The position numbers were made by a program, and so were the translations under genes. Shown piece by piece: positions 19,769-28,784 of a stretch of 64,000 bases of DNA; within the stretch, counting starts at the first letter, position 1, and the number at the start of each line of letters is the position of its first letter. The notes under the pieces are model-generated. The model did not search any database. It was not told the origin of the DNA and saw only the letters and a list, made by a program, of their open reading frames with translations. The DNA is from Orientia tsutsugamushi str. Boryong (GTDB lineage Bacteria; Pseudomonadota; Alphaproteobacteria; Rickettsiales; Rickettsiaceae). The stretch is from the NCBI RefSeq assembly GCF_000063545.1, contig NC_009488.1, positions 1 through 64,000 on the forward strand. The letters are read 5' to 3'.

Positions 19769-20692
19769 TCATAGTTGTAGAGTTAGAGCAATCATTAATG
19801 GTATATAAAATAATGCAAAAATACATGATAATAACACTGTTGCTGCTGATCTTTCAGGATGAAATTTGATAATTGATGAAATTACTATAATATTAGCAGC
19901 CATTGGAGCTAAAGATAGAAGTTTTAATGCATTATAGTGTGAAGTAGTGTATATAGCGAATGTAATTTTGTCTAAGATAATGAAGATGTTAATAGCTAGA
20001 GGGTAAAAAATAAACTTTGATATAAAAGCTGCTAATGTAAATCTTGAGTCTACTGTAAATTTTACTAAGTTTGATACACTTAACCCTATTATTATCATAC
20101 CTAATACTGAGTAGACTTTTATCATATCTGCAATAAAGCTATCTAAAAACTTAGGCAAGGTTAAACCAGCTAAACTGAATATACATCCAAGAATAAATGC
20201 ATTCAGATTTGGAAATTTTAATACTTGAATTATGCTTTCTCGAGTATTTTTTAAGCTTTTTACACAAATATAGAAACCTATTGATGACTCGTAGATGCTT
20301 ACCCCAATAGTAGCCATCATATATAAACTTAATGTGTATTCATCAAATAGATTAGCAGCTATTGGTAACATAAAGTAACCAGTATTAGCTGTTCCTGCAG
20401 CCATTGCTAAAATATTCTGAGTAGCATCCTGCCAGTACCTTTTAAAAACTAAGCGTGAGAGATAACATAATGCACTTGCAATAACAAAAGTTACTATAGC
20501 AATACTTATCTCATGTAAATCTAACTTTGTATGTGCTGGTATTGAAAAAAATACAATAGGCGCAATGAAGTAGAATAATAATCCAGCTATGCTATCACGA
20601 TCTACTTTTGACCATTTGCCAGCTAGAAATCCAATAATTACATTAAGTAGAATAGCAATAATTTTAAAGAATACAAAATTAAAAATAGCCAT
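19769..20692 (-). CDS. AEC-family (auxin efflux carrier/malate permease) transporter
   Basis: A 307-residue membrane protein with about ten hydrophobic spans. It has the symmetrical two-bundle layout of the AEC family: NVIIGFLAGKWSKVD near 17-31, MAAGTANTGYFMLPIA in the middle, and a C-terminal LLSLAPMAANIIVISSIIKFHPERSAATVLLS. Members move organic acids such as malate or other anions; the substrate cannot be told from the sequence. An obligate intracellular bacterium could use it to import host dicarboxylates, but this is inference. It lies between trxB and tolB on the same strand without evident coupling. Confidence 0.88.
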   Translation of the reverse strand: MAIFNFVFFKIIAILLNVIIGFLAGKWSKVDRDSIAGLLFYFIAPIVFFSIPAHTKLDLHEISIAIVTFVIASALCYLSRLVFKRYWQDATQNILAMAAGTANTGYFMLPIAANLFDEYTLSLYMMATIGVSIYESSIGFYICVKSLKNTRESIIQVLKFPNLNAFILGCIFSLAGLTLPKFLDSFIADMIKVYSVLGMIIIGLSVSNLVKFTVDSRFTLAAFISKFIFYPLAINIFIILDKITFAIYTTSHYNALKLLSLAPMAANIIVISSIIKFHPERSAATVLLSCIFALFYIPLMIALTLQL

Positions 20693-20867
20693 TTAACTAC
20701 TAGGTTTAAATTAAGTTCTAAATATATAAAATTTTAGTTTATATATTTAATCATTTACATGGACTATACTGCAATAAAACTAAATAATTATGTGATATCA
20801 ATCAGTAAAATAATTTACATATACTTGCTTCTGTGCACTACTAATTTTAGTTTTTCCATACGATATA

Positions 20868-22229
20868 TTACTCATATTCATTTGACCAGTTAGGATCTGA
20901 AGCATTTTCAGGAGTCTGAATTTCACGCTCATTGTATCCTGTATAGTCTACAGAATATAATTTTACTTTAGTAGAAGTTGATTTAGTAGCTTTGTAAGCC
21001 CGTGAAAAAATGATAGTTTTACCATCTGGAGCCCATGATGGCCCTTCTACTAAGTATTTTGTAGCAATTATTCTTTTATTACTACCATCTAATTTTATTA
21101 CCCCTATGCTAAATTCTCCTGCTTCAATTTTAGTAAATGCTATGTAATTATTTGTTGGTGACCAGGCTGGCGTTGTATATGCTCCAGGTTGAGAAGTTAA
21201 GCGTTTGATATTACCACCTTGATCATTCATAATATATATTTGTGTTGATCCACTACGATCTGATACGAAAGCAATTTTGCTGCCATCAGGAGAATAGCTA
21301 GGTGAAGTATTTATTGATTGCCCCTTAGTTAATTGCTTTATTTTTCCAGTAAGTAAATTAATTTCATATATATGGGTAACATTTTTGGTTGATGAATTAG
21401 ATACTAAGATTTTATTACCATCAGGAGAAAATCTAGGCGAAAACGTGATACCATTAAAACTAGCTAATATTTTATTATTTCCAGAATTAAGATCATGTAT
21501 ACGTACTGTTGGTATTTTATTGTGATAAGATACATAAAGTATTTGATTATTCTTAGGTGAAAAAACAGGAGTAATAACGTGATTTTTACCATTAGTTATA
21601 TAGTTATGATTAGCTCCATCTTGATCCATTATAGCTATTCTCCTAATTTTTCTGTTAGAAGAATTGCTTTCAGAGACATATACTATTTTTGTATTAAAAT
21701 TTCCCTTGCTTCCAGTAACATGTTTATATATTTGATCCGCTATTTTATGAGCTGTACTTCTCCATAGTTGCGAAGGGAATGTGAAAGATTTTCTAGTAAT
21801 TTCTTTAGCTGAGAAAACATCCCATATAACAAAAGTAACTTTGAAATCTGTAGAATCTATTTTTGTTATTTCTCCATTAATTAGAATGTTAGCATTAATT
21901 TGACTCCAAGCAGTAAATAATGGTATATGAGCAACGCCTTGTTCAGTTTCTATAAATAAATCACTGGATATAGGAGCAAAAATTTTAGATATATTAAGAT
22001 CATTACTAATAATCGATACAATATTTTGAGATAAGTCATGCTCTTCATTTGACTTGGCAGAAAAAAAATTAATTGCTATTGGAATTTGTGTACAGTTACC
22101 TTTAGTAATTTTAATTGAAGATAATGTAGTAGTATTAGCCAAAATAGATAAAGTGTTAAATAAGATAATAATAATTGTTAATATAATTTTTAGGACTTTA
22201 GTCATAGAGACGGATAAATTATTGATCAT
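20868..22229 (-). CDS. tolB: Tol-Pal system beta-propeller protein TolB
   Basis: Periplasmic protein of the Tol-Pal envelope system. The 453-residue product has a signal peptide (hydrophobic run at about 10-31 ending near Ala), a TolB N-terminal domain (about 40-165), and a C-terminal six-bladed propeller made of WD40-like repeats. The blades show the usual motif, for example FSPDGNKILVSN, YSPDGSKIAFVSDRSGSTQI and WAPDGKTIIFSR. Length and domain order are those of TolB. No tolA, tolQ, tolR or pal lies nearby, which is usual for Rickettsiales where the genes are scattered. Confidence 0.95.
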   Translation of the reverse strand: MINNLSVSMTKVLKIILTIIIILFNTLSILANTTTLSSIKITKGNCTQIPIAINFFSAKSNEEHDLSQNIVSIISNDLNISKIFAPISSDLFIETEQGVAHIPLFTAWSQINANILINGEITKIDSTDFKVTFVIWDVFSAKEITRKSFTFPSQLWRSTAHKIADQIYKHVTGSKGNFNTKIVYVSESNSSNRKIRRIAIMDQDGANHNYITNGKNHVITPVFSPKNNQILYVSYHNKIPTVRIHDLNSGNNKILASFNGITFSPRFSPDGNKILVSNSSTKNVTHIYEINLLTGKIKQLTKGQSINTSPSYSPDGSKIAFVSDRSGSTQIYIMNDQGGNIKRLTSQPGAYTTPAWSPTNNYIAFTKIEAGEFSIGVIKLDGSNKRIIATKYLVEGPSWAPDGKTIIFSRAYKATKSTSTKVKLYSVDYTGYNEREIQTPENASDPNWSNEYE

Positions 22230-22302
22230 TCTACTATACTAAATTTATACAATTTTACAATAAGCTTAATAATTTTACATAGCCATAATATACTCAAAAG
22301 TA

Positions 22303-22426
22303 ACCTTGTAAATACAAGATTTTAGCCTAAGAATACTACGGTATGTTTTTTGAATTATTCAAGAAAAGCTAGTTACTTATCTCTTTGAATGGTATTATGC
22401 TGATGATTTTTTGTATACTAGCTTCC
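22303..22426 (-). ncRNA. Orphan bridge-RNA-like sequence related to the IS110 left end
   Basis: Read on the minus strand, this stretch matches the noncoding left end of the IS110 element at 28633-28750 in its framework: AGCTAGTATAC, then a loop, AGATAAGTAACTAGCTTTT, a second variable region, and GTATTCTTAGGC followed by TGTATTTACAAG. The two loops differ: the first is about 36 bases here against about 40 in the IS copy and shares little sequence. No transposase is present between tolB and lpdA. A conserved stem with swapped loops is what bridge RNAs of IS110 recombinases would show. The function is inferred. Confidence 0.6.
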
Positions 22427-22559
22427 TTTTAGGTGCTTGCTATAACTTTTGTCTTATTATCACTTCACATGTTTGCAACATACAAGGTTTAATGATGTAC
22501 TTTATGTCTTTAACTTCTTAAATCATAACTCTAATTATTTTTAATATTTTGCAGAAAGT
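22427..22559. other. lpdA downstream region with a shared repeat
   Basis: The end of this gap (about 22485-22545, around TTTAACTTCTTA and TAATTATTTTTA) resembles 49005-49040 in front of the amidase gene. No gene is visible. Confidence 0.4.
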
Positions 22560-23987
22560 CTAATAATTAACGCTTCTCTTAGCTACTGCTAACGCAGCTT
22601 CTTTGAATACTTCGCTAAGAGTAGGATGAGCATGGCAAGTACGAGCTATATCTTCTGCAGCAGCATGAAATTCCATCGCTACAGCAGCTTCAGCAATTAA
22701 AGTACCAGCTTCAGGGCCAATAATATGAACTCCTAGTATTAAATCAGTCTTAGCATGAGCTAAAATTTTAACCATTCCAGTAACATCATTATATATAACC
22801 TTAGCTCTACTATTAGCTAAAAATGGAAATTTTCCAACAACATATTGAATACCAAGCTCTTTAAGCTGCTCCTCAGTATATCCTACAGATGCAACTTCTG
22901 GGAAAGTATAAATAACACTTGGCATAACATTATAATTAACATGCCCAGCCTGACCAGTCATATTTTCTACTGCTGCTATAGCTTCTTCTTCAGCTTTATG
23001 CGCTAACATTGGCCCTTTAATGACATCACCAATTGCATAAATATTCTTTATATTAGTTGTAAATTTCTCATCTACTTCAATAGTACTATGCTGTTTGTCA
23101 AGCTTTATACCAATATTTTCTAAACCTAAATTTCTAACGTAAGGCTTTCTACCGACTGAGATTAATACTACATCAACATTAATTTTTTCTTCTTGCATAT
23201 TATCACCATTAACTGATTGTAGTATAACATCAACTGTTTGATTTCTCACTACAGCTGATATAATTTTAGTGTTAAATTTAAATTTCATGCCCTGTTTTAA
23301 TAGTGCTTGTTGTGTTAGTTTTCCAAGTTCATTGTCCATTGCTGAAGCTATTCTATCACTACGCTCAACTACTGTTACATCTGCTCCTAGCCTGCGCCAT
23401 ACTGAACCTAGCTCTAAGCCAATATATCCTCCACCAATTACTAACATTTTTTTAGGAACAGATTTAATACTAAGAGCTCCAGTAGAAGAAACTATATATT
23501 CTTCATCAATTTCAATACCTGGCAAAGTAGTAATTTCTGATCCGGTTGCAATCAATATGTTTTTAGCATGAATATTAGTAATGCTAGTATTAGATCCAGA
23601 GCTAGTTTGAACAGAAATTTCATGACTGTTAATAATTTTTCCAGTACCAATAAAATGACTAACTTTATTCTTTTTAAACAATCCACTAATACCATTTCCT
23701 AACTCTTGTACTCTTTTGTTTTTACTATTCAACATAGTAGCTAGATTTAATTTTGTTGCCCCTACATTGATGCCTAAATCATCAAAACCTGCTTTAATAT
23801 CTTCATATTTTTTAGACGCATGAAGCAGAAATTTAGAAGGAATACATCCTACATTCAAACAAGTTCCTCCTAAAGTATTCCTATTATCAACACATGCAAC
23901 CTTCATGCCTAATTGAGCTCCTCTAATTGCTCCTGTGTATCCTCCTGGTCCTCCGCCAATCACTACTAAATCAAAACTTTCTGGCAT
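22560..23987 (-). CDS. lpdA: Dihydrolipoyl dehydrogenase (E3)
   Basis: FAD enzyme that reoxidises the lipoyl group of 2-oxoacid dehydrogenase complexes. The 475-residue protein has GGGPGGYTGAI at 11-21, the redox disulfide GGTCLNVGCIPSK (Cys43 and Cys48), an NAD-binding LVIGGGYIGLELGSVW near 180-195, the second FAD motif IYAIGDVIKGPMLAHKAEEE, and the C-terminal dimer-interface HAHPTLSE with the catalytic His. All functional residues are present. No E1 or E2 gene lies next to it. The first Met agrees with the family start. Confidence 0.97.
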   Translation of the reverse strand: MPESFDLVVIGGGPGGYTGAIRGAQLGMKVACVDNRNTLGGTCLNVGCIPSKFLLHASKKYEDIKAGFDDLGINVGATKLNLATMLNSKNKRVQELGNGISGLFKKNKVSHFIGTGKIINSHEISVQTSSGSNTSITNIHAKNILIATGSEITTLPGIEIDEEYIVSSTGALSIKSVPKKMLVIGGGYIGLELGSVWRRLGADVTVVERSDRIASAMDNELGKLTQQALLKQGMKFKFNTKIISAVVRNQTVDVILQSVNGDNMQEEKINVDVVLISVGRKPYVRNLGLENIGIKLDKQHSTIEVDEKFTTNIKNIYAIGDVIKGPMLAHKAEEEAIAAVENMTGQAGHVNYNVMPSVIYTFPEVASVGYTEEQLKELGIQYVVGKFPFLANSRAKVIYNDVTGMVKILAHAKTDLILGVHIIGPEAGTLIAEAAVAMEFHAAAEDIARTCHAHPTLSEVFKEAALAVAKRSVNY

Positions 23988-24078
23988 TTTGTCCTCTTTT
24001 ATTTAATAAAAACAAATCAATATCAACAGTACCTTAAATTACCGATAGTAATATAAAAAGTCTAGTATAAATATAGCA

Positions 24079-24882
24079 TTAAAGATCCTTAATGCTTAAT
24101 GATTCGGGATTCTTGAATGCAATAAACGCAATAATATCAAATTTTTCACTAATTGGAGACTGATCCTCCATTAAAAAATGCAATAATTTTTTATGCACCC
24201 CTAACTGACGCTGATTAAATTTTGCTGCTTCCCCCATATTACCTAATTCCTTCATTAAATCTAAACAGCTTTTATACTCCACTTCTATTGTTTCAATATC
24301 AACAATTACAGTAAAACCAGCTAACTGAAATAACTTTACTACATCCTCAATTCGTATAAATGGAGAAATATGCGGAGTATGCGGTAGCTGTAAAATAGAT
24401 TCTGCTTCTATCAACTTTTTTCTTAAAACACTAAGAGTATTTTCACCAAATAAGCATCCAATAAAAGCGCCGTTACCAGTTAAAACTTGTAGCACTTGCT
24501 TTAAAAATATCGGAAAATCATTTAACCAGTGCATATTTAATAATGAGGCAACCAAATCAAAACTCTCATTCAAAAACGGAATATTAGCATCATCAGCAAC
24601 TACTTTCATTATATCATTATCATGAATTTGGTTTATAAGATTTTCTGCTATTTCTAAAGCGATAATATTACTTTTATTATATAGCTTCTTAAGCTTACTA
24701 GTTAAAATTCCATTTCTTGCTCCTAAATCCAAAATATTACTAAACTGTTGATTTATTCGACTAAGTCGGCACACTATATCGTCTACACAGAAGTTGAGTA
24801 AAAAATTACAGCTATGTATTTCATTAGCAACTTTTATATTACGTTGCATCCTATATGCTTCACGATTAAAAATATAATTCAT
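24079..24882 (-). CDS. SAM-dependent methyltransferase, NDUFAF5/BioC-like
   Basis: A 267-residue class I methyltransferase. The N-terminus IFNREAYRMQRNIKVANEI and FLLNFCVDDIVCRLSRI resembles the alphaproteobacterial relatives of the mitochondrial complex I assembly factor NDUFAF5. The SAM-binding motif is ILDLGARNGILTSKL near 47-61, followed by ALEIAENLI and a DLVASLLNMHWLNDFP segment. It is not proven which substrate it acts on; in mitochondria the homologue modifies an arginine of a complex I subunit, while BioC methylates malonyl-ACP. No biotin genes are nearby, so the NDUFAF5-like reading is slightly favoured. Confidence 0.8.
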   Translation of the reverse strand: MNYIFNREAYRMQRNIKVANEIHSCNFLLNFCVDDIVCRLSRINQQFSNILDLGARNGILTSKLKKLYNKSNIIALEIAENLINQIHDNDIMKVVADDANIPFLNESFDLVASLLNMHWLNDFPIFLKQVLQVLTGNGAFIGCLFGENTLSVLRKKLIEAESILQLPHTPHISPFIRIEDVVKLFQLAGFTVIVDIETIEVEYKSCLDLMKELGNMGEAAKFNQRQLGVHKKLLHFLMEDQSPISEKFDIIAFIAFKNPESLSIKDL

Positions 24883-25056
24883 AGTCTGTTTTAATATTTA
24901 GCTAACTAAAGAAATATCTTGCAAGATAATACAGTATATGTATAATCATGATATATGATAGAGAATCAATACAACTGAAACAATATTAGTTATTGATAAC
25001 TGCATAATATTTAAGTATATTTTTAAGTATTACTAATATTATAAGGAATTATCTTT

Positions 25057-25662
25057 ATGAGTAAAGAAGCAACAGAACTCAAAGAAAATATGGATCAAGC
25101 AATGGAGTCTGCATCGCAAAATTCAAGTATTTCAGCTGAACAAAGATCACAACTTGAAAAAGAAAAAAAGGAACTGCAAGGCCAAATTGGCGATATCACT
25201 GGAAAAGATGAACAAACCCAACAAACTACAATGAATAAATTAAAAGAATGGATGTTAAAGATAAAGAATTTTATTACAAGTGATGAATTTTCAAAGCTAG
25301 TAGATAGCGCAGTAAAATTTGTACAAACTGCAGTCAAGGTTTCCACAGAAATGATGCAGGCCTTTACAGGCATGAAAGATAAAGGAATAATGGGTGTAGC
25401 TGCAGGCATACAAACTGTTACTAGTGGATTTCAAAATATAACACAAGGGGTGAGCAATATGATTGAAGCTGGAGAAGCAGCAGTAAAACACTTTTCTTCT
25501 CCTGGAGATAAAATAAAAGAAGCTTTAGGAGCAGAAGGATTAGCTAAACTTCAAGCTGCTAGCGCTGGATTACAAAATAATGCTAGTATAGCATCATCTT
25601 CAGCTAGTGTATCAACTCCAACAGCAGCACGCCCACAACAGAAAGACTCTATAGCAAGATAA
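25057..25662 (+). CDS. Unknown 201-residue helical protein
   Basis: I do not recognise this protein. It starts after AAGGAATTATCTTT, a plausible ribosome site. Residues 1-65 are strongly charged and probably coiled-coil (EQRSQLEKEKKELQGQIGD). Residues 66-150 form amphipathic helices with a Gly/Ala/Met-rich stretch (MMQAFTGMKDKGIMGVAAGI), which may be membrane-active. The tail is Ala/Ser-rich and ends with positive charges (QQKDSIAR). There is no signal peptide. The coiled coil, hydrophobic middle and unstructured basic tail resemble secreted effector or translocator proteins in general shape only. A good terminator follows directly. Confidence 0.7.
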   Translation: MSKEATELKENMDQAMESASQNSSISAEQRSQLEKEKKELQGQIGDITGKDEQTQQTTMNKLKEWMLKIKNFITSDEFSKLVDSAVKFVQTAVKVSTEMMQAFTGMKDKGIMGVAAGIQTVTSGFQNITQGVSNMIEAGEAAVKHFSSPGDKIKEALGAEGLAKLQAASAGLQNNASIASSSASVSTPTAARPQQKDSIAR

Positions 25663-25663
25663 C

Positions 25664-25694
25664 AAGTATTCTAACGCTAGAATAGAATACTTTT
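25664..25694 (+). terminator. Rho-independent terminator after the 201-residue gene
   Basis: AAGTATTC and GAATACTT pair around a 13-base interval that can extend the stem, followed at once by TTTT. It begins two bases after the stop codon. Confidence 0.65.
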
Positions 25695-25699
25695 AAGCG

Positions 25700-25906
25700 T
25701 GTTAGCGAAGAAAAAAGAAAAAAACATAGATATAAGAAAAAATTAAGTTTAAAGTTAGAATAACTTGCAACTCAATTAATCTAGTAAATATGTTTAATCT
25801 TTACGAAGATTAAATAAATTAAGTATAAAGGATACTTTTGCTTACCCAAAGCTATAGTAGAATAATACATATGCCTTAGCGCTTGTTTCTGTTTTCTTCG
25901 CTAACA
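25700..25906. repeat. 207-bp noncoding element with 15-bp perfect inverted ends
   Basis: Left end TGTTAGCGAAGAAAA and right end TTTTCTTCGCTAACA are exact inverted repeats. The interior is AT-rich without a frame and includes a roughly 48-base segment (25821-25868) that recurs at 50575-50621 beside an IS982-type remnant. No direct target duplication is obvious. It may be a miniature element or a scar of a larger one. Confidence 0.5.
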
Positions 25907-25998
25907 TTTGTTAGACCTTCTATATCGCTTTTAAGATTGTAAATATCGTTGTAATAAACCTGATCAAACCTGATCATTGATTTTATTAGCTATTCTGA

Positions 25999-26826
25999 TT
26001 ATTCTTGTCTCCTCATTTCGAACCTCAATTGTCGTAAAATATTTGCTACTTTCACCATCATCATGGTATAACTAGCATCCTTAATAATTTTTAAATTAGC
26101 CTCTTTACGTAACTCACTTTCATTTGCTACTTCATTAATTAAACTCCTAATTCTAGTAGGCCCAATATGCTTTTGCGGCACTGTACTGATATCGTCAACT
26201 CTATTTGATAAGCCTAATTTAGCGAAAAATGCATTAATTATTTCTTTTACTATTTCATGAATCATTTCAACTTCTCGAATAACAACCTTTTTGCCATTAC
26301 TTAATGTTATGCATTTTGGGTTTAAATTTACTGCTTTATCACCTAAACCAGTTCCATCTTCTCTAAATCTTCTTGTAGTAACCAATATGTGCGCATGCCA
26401 GTTTTTATCTCCTCTATGAGGCTTATGAATGTCTATCTGTACTCCAAGACCATTTTGCACCCATTCCATTGCATCAACTATTTCATGTGTAATCTTTATT
26501 CTATCTTCTAAATTTAGCTCCTTATCGTCTGGCAACGCTATTACGATATCATTCAACAACTGGCTGTTTCTTCTTTTTTCAGTCTGTTCCACCTCATTCA
26601 TTAATGTTTGAATATTCTTGAATTTTTGATTTACATAAGCTGGTATCAGTACTGTATGATATACGTTATCTTTCTTACGAGAGAAGTTATACCTTATATT
26701 TGTCTGCTCATTTTTAACAATAGTTCTTGCATTATACGCTGTCTTACAACAACTATCTCCTCCTTTACTTCTACTTAAAAATTCAATCCTTGCAAACTGT
26801 ATAGCCATCTCAACACCAATTCTCAC
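25999..26826 (-). pseudogene. traA: TraA (Ti-type) relaxase, N-terminal domain only
   Basis: MobA/MobL-type relaxase domain that nicks the transfer origin. Met7 (MAIQFARIEFLSRSKGGDS) is the likely start, matching the family N-terminus. Then come AYNARTIV and the metal-binding histidine motif DKNWHAHILVTTRRF. Full-length TraA exceeds 1000 residues with a helicase half; here the frame stops at about residue 275 after MRRQE. Divergent traD at 27102 follows the Ti plasmid layout. It is a decayed RAGE gene, though the relaxase domain itself may still fold. Confidence 0.85.
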
Positions 26827-27101
26827 CTGAGTTTTAAGTTAGCATGGTTTTTTTGATTTTGCTAGCACAAACTTCTTTTTTTTAACACTCAATCGGCTAA
26901 TGAGTGCTCATTTTTTAGCAGTAAACTTTCAAGTTTACATATTGCGTATAAGCTTATTCTTTAATGAAGCTTCTAACCTGAATTCACGTTTTTTTGACTA
27001 TAATTATTTGATGTTGGTTTGGCAGGTGCGGTTTTTTTCTTTACTGGAATTTTATTTTGATATATTCTTGCCTGATTTTTTTATCTTTCTGAATTACTGA
27101 C
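26827..27101. other. traA-traD divergent intergenic region, possible oriT
   Basis: In Ti-type systems the transfer origin lies between divergent traA and traC/traD. This 275-bp gap holds short inverted pairs (AGCATGG-TTTTTTTGATTTTGCT and a GAGTGCTCATT with its mirrored ACTCAATCGGCTAATGAGT near 26885-26907). I see no exact match to a known nick site. The short frame 26900-27100 has no recognisable content and is not called. Confidence 0.4.
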
Positions 27102-27558
27102 ATGGCAAATCTTATGCAGCAAAAAATTACTCTTCAGCAAAAAAAGGCTAAGCTAATCATGGATGAGGTTAACCTCAAAATTAAAGAACGTAAAATGCGC
27201 ACTCGACGTTTTATCGAAATGGGTGGATTAGTTGCTAAGGCTAAGCTTGATCACTTATCAGCAAACACTTTATTTGGTGCGATTGGTTTCACTAAAAGAA
27301 ACTTTAACACAACATCCAAATGTTCAGAATCATTGGACTACAATCGGTAAAGATATTTTTGATAAAGAACAGCAAAATAAAGCTGCTGTGATTTTAAAAT
27401 TTTCCTCTGAACCAGACGAAAACACTAAGCACCACATTCGCCTTCATGGCTTAAAATGGAACAGTTTTCGTCAAGAATGGTGCGGCAATGTTAAGGACAT
27501 TGAGGCCTTAAAGAATGGCCTTCTCAATGTTCAGTATAAACTTGAGCTTGTGTCTTAG
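27102..27558 (+). pseudogene. traD: Ti-type TraD, frameshifted
   Basis: The first frame reads RTRRFIEMGGLVAKAKLDHLSA, the signature of the small Ti TraD/TraC DNA-transfer proteins. Near 27283 the frame shifts; from there LKETLTQHPNVQNHWTTIG runs to 27558. The C-terminal part recurs at 41183-41394 fused to an unrelated leader. In a healthy version these would be one protein of about 150 residues. Confidence 0.82.
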
Positions 27559-27629
27559 ATAATAGTTCAAACTATATGCGCAGCTAGCAATATCACTACT
27601 GATAGAAAATATAGAGTAAGAATTTTAGA

Positions 27630-27843
27630 ATAACATAACTGATGGTAATAATAAAAAAAAAATAAAGAATTTTGATGAAATCTCTGATAGTATTAAAAAT
27701 AAGGCTGTAAAAAAGAAAATTTGTAACAGCGCATTTGATTTAGCAATTATCACAGCTAATCAAAAATTTAAAGGGGAATTTTTTAAATCATATGAAATAT
27801 ATGACAGTATTATTAATACAGTTACATCTATTGCATCAAAATA
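27630..27843 (+). pseudogene. Remnant of an unknown RAGE gene
   Basis: After a broken start, a frame reads NFDEISDSIKNKAVKKKICNS, then FDLAIITANQKFKGEFFKSYE and stops at 27843. It has no start and I do not recognise it. It sits between traD and the TPR gene. Confidence 0.35.
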
Positions 27844-27881
27844 ATCTGCTCATATAACACTATTTAATTCAGGATAAAGAT

Positions 27882-28476
27882 ATGCTAGCAAACAAATATT
27901 TTAGTAAAGGGAATTCATTTTTTCAGTTAAGAAAATATCAAAAAGCAATAAAGAATTTTGATATAGCTATTAAGTATCAACCAGATGATGCAGAAGCTTA
28001 TTTTAATAAAGGAATTGCTTTAAAGGAATTAGGACAGCATCAAGAAGCAATAAGGAATTTTGGTACTGCTTATTCGATACAGACCAGATGATGCAGAAGC
28101 TTATGTTAATAAAGGAAATGCTTTAAAAAAGCTGGAAAAGCTACTAGAAGCTATAGAAAATTATGATCAAGCTATTAAGAAGTATCGACAAGATTCTTCA
28201 AATGCTTCCAATAATAAAGGAACTGCTTTATATATACTAGAACAATATCAAGATGCAATAGAGAATTTTGATTTAGCTATTAAGTATAAACCAGATTTTT
28301 CAGACGCTTACAATAATAAAGGAATTGCTTTGAATGAATTGGGGCGACATCAAGAAGCAATGGAAAGTTATAACCTGGCTATCAAATATGATTCTGATAA
28401 TGTGTATGCATACAAGTTAGCAAATGAACTTGCAAAAAAAATTAAAAAAAGCAATCTCCGCATCATAACTGATTAA
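27882..28476 (+). pseudogene. TPR-repeat protein, frameshifted
   Basis: Five or so tetratricopeptide repeats of 34 residues, with phrases such as AIKNFDIAIKYQPDDAEAYF, KGIALKELGQHQEAI, AIENFDLAIKYKPDFSDAY and KGIALNELGRHQEAM. The first frame ends at 28091 and the second begins at 28060; the shift is one extra T near 28070, where AIRYRPDDAEAY would be read through. TPR proteins are common RAGE cargo and act as protein-binding scaffolds, possibly in host cells. With the shift repaired it would have about 198 residues, with no signal peptide. Confidence 0.88.
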
Positions 28477-28632
28477 TTTTTAGAATCAAGGCACATAGAA
28501 TCAGATGTTCATAAGCTAAGAATGTTTTATTACTCTAGATTAATTATAGACTATATCAAAAAGTATTCCTTGTATGATAAAAATAAGTGAAATTGCAATA
28601 AAATAAAAGATTATAGCAATAGCACAAAAGAA

Positions 28633-28750
28633 AGCTAGTATACAGTAGTGTTCCTAAGGCTAATAGCCTGAATTTTTAGATAAGTAACTAGCTTTTTTAA
28701 CTAAAAACCGGACGGTATTCTTAGGCAAAAAAGCCTGTATTTACAAGTTT
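28633..28750 (+). ncRNA. Candidate IS110 bridge RNA
   Basis: Lies immediately upstream of the transposase, where IS110-group elements encode a bridge RNA. AGCTAGTATAC at 28633 can pair with GTAACTAGCT at 28684 to enclose a loop of about 40 bases; a second region with CCGGACGGTATTCTTAGGC and AAAAGCCTG forms another hairpin. The orphan at 22303-22426 keeps the stems but not the loops. Function is inferred from position and from this pattern. Confidence 0.6.
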
Positions 28751-28784
28751 GGTTTTGAGATATTTAACATAAAATTTGGTGATT

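Noticed and set aside
26900-27100. Short hydrophobic frame between traA and traD
   Set aside because: No recognisable content, and Phe/Leu-rich because of T-rich sequence; the gap is better read as a control region.
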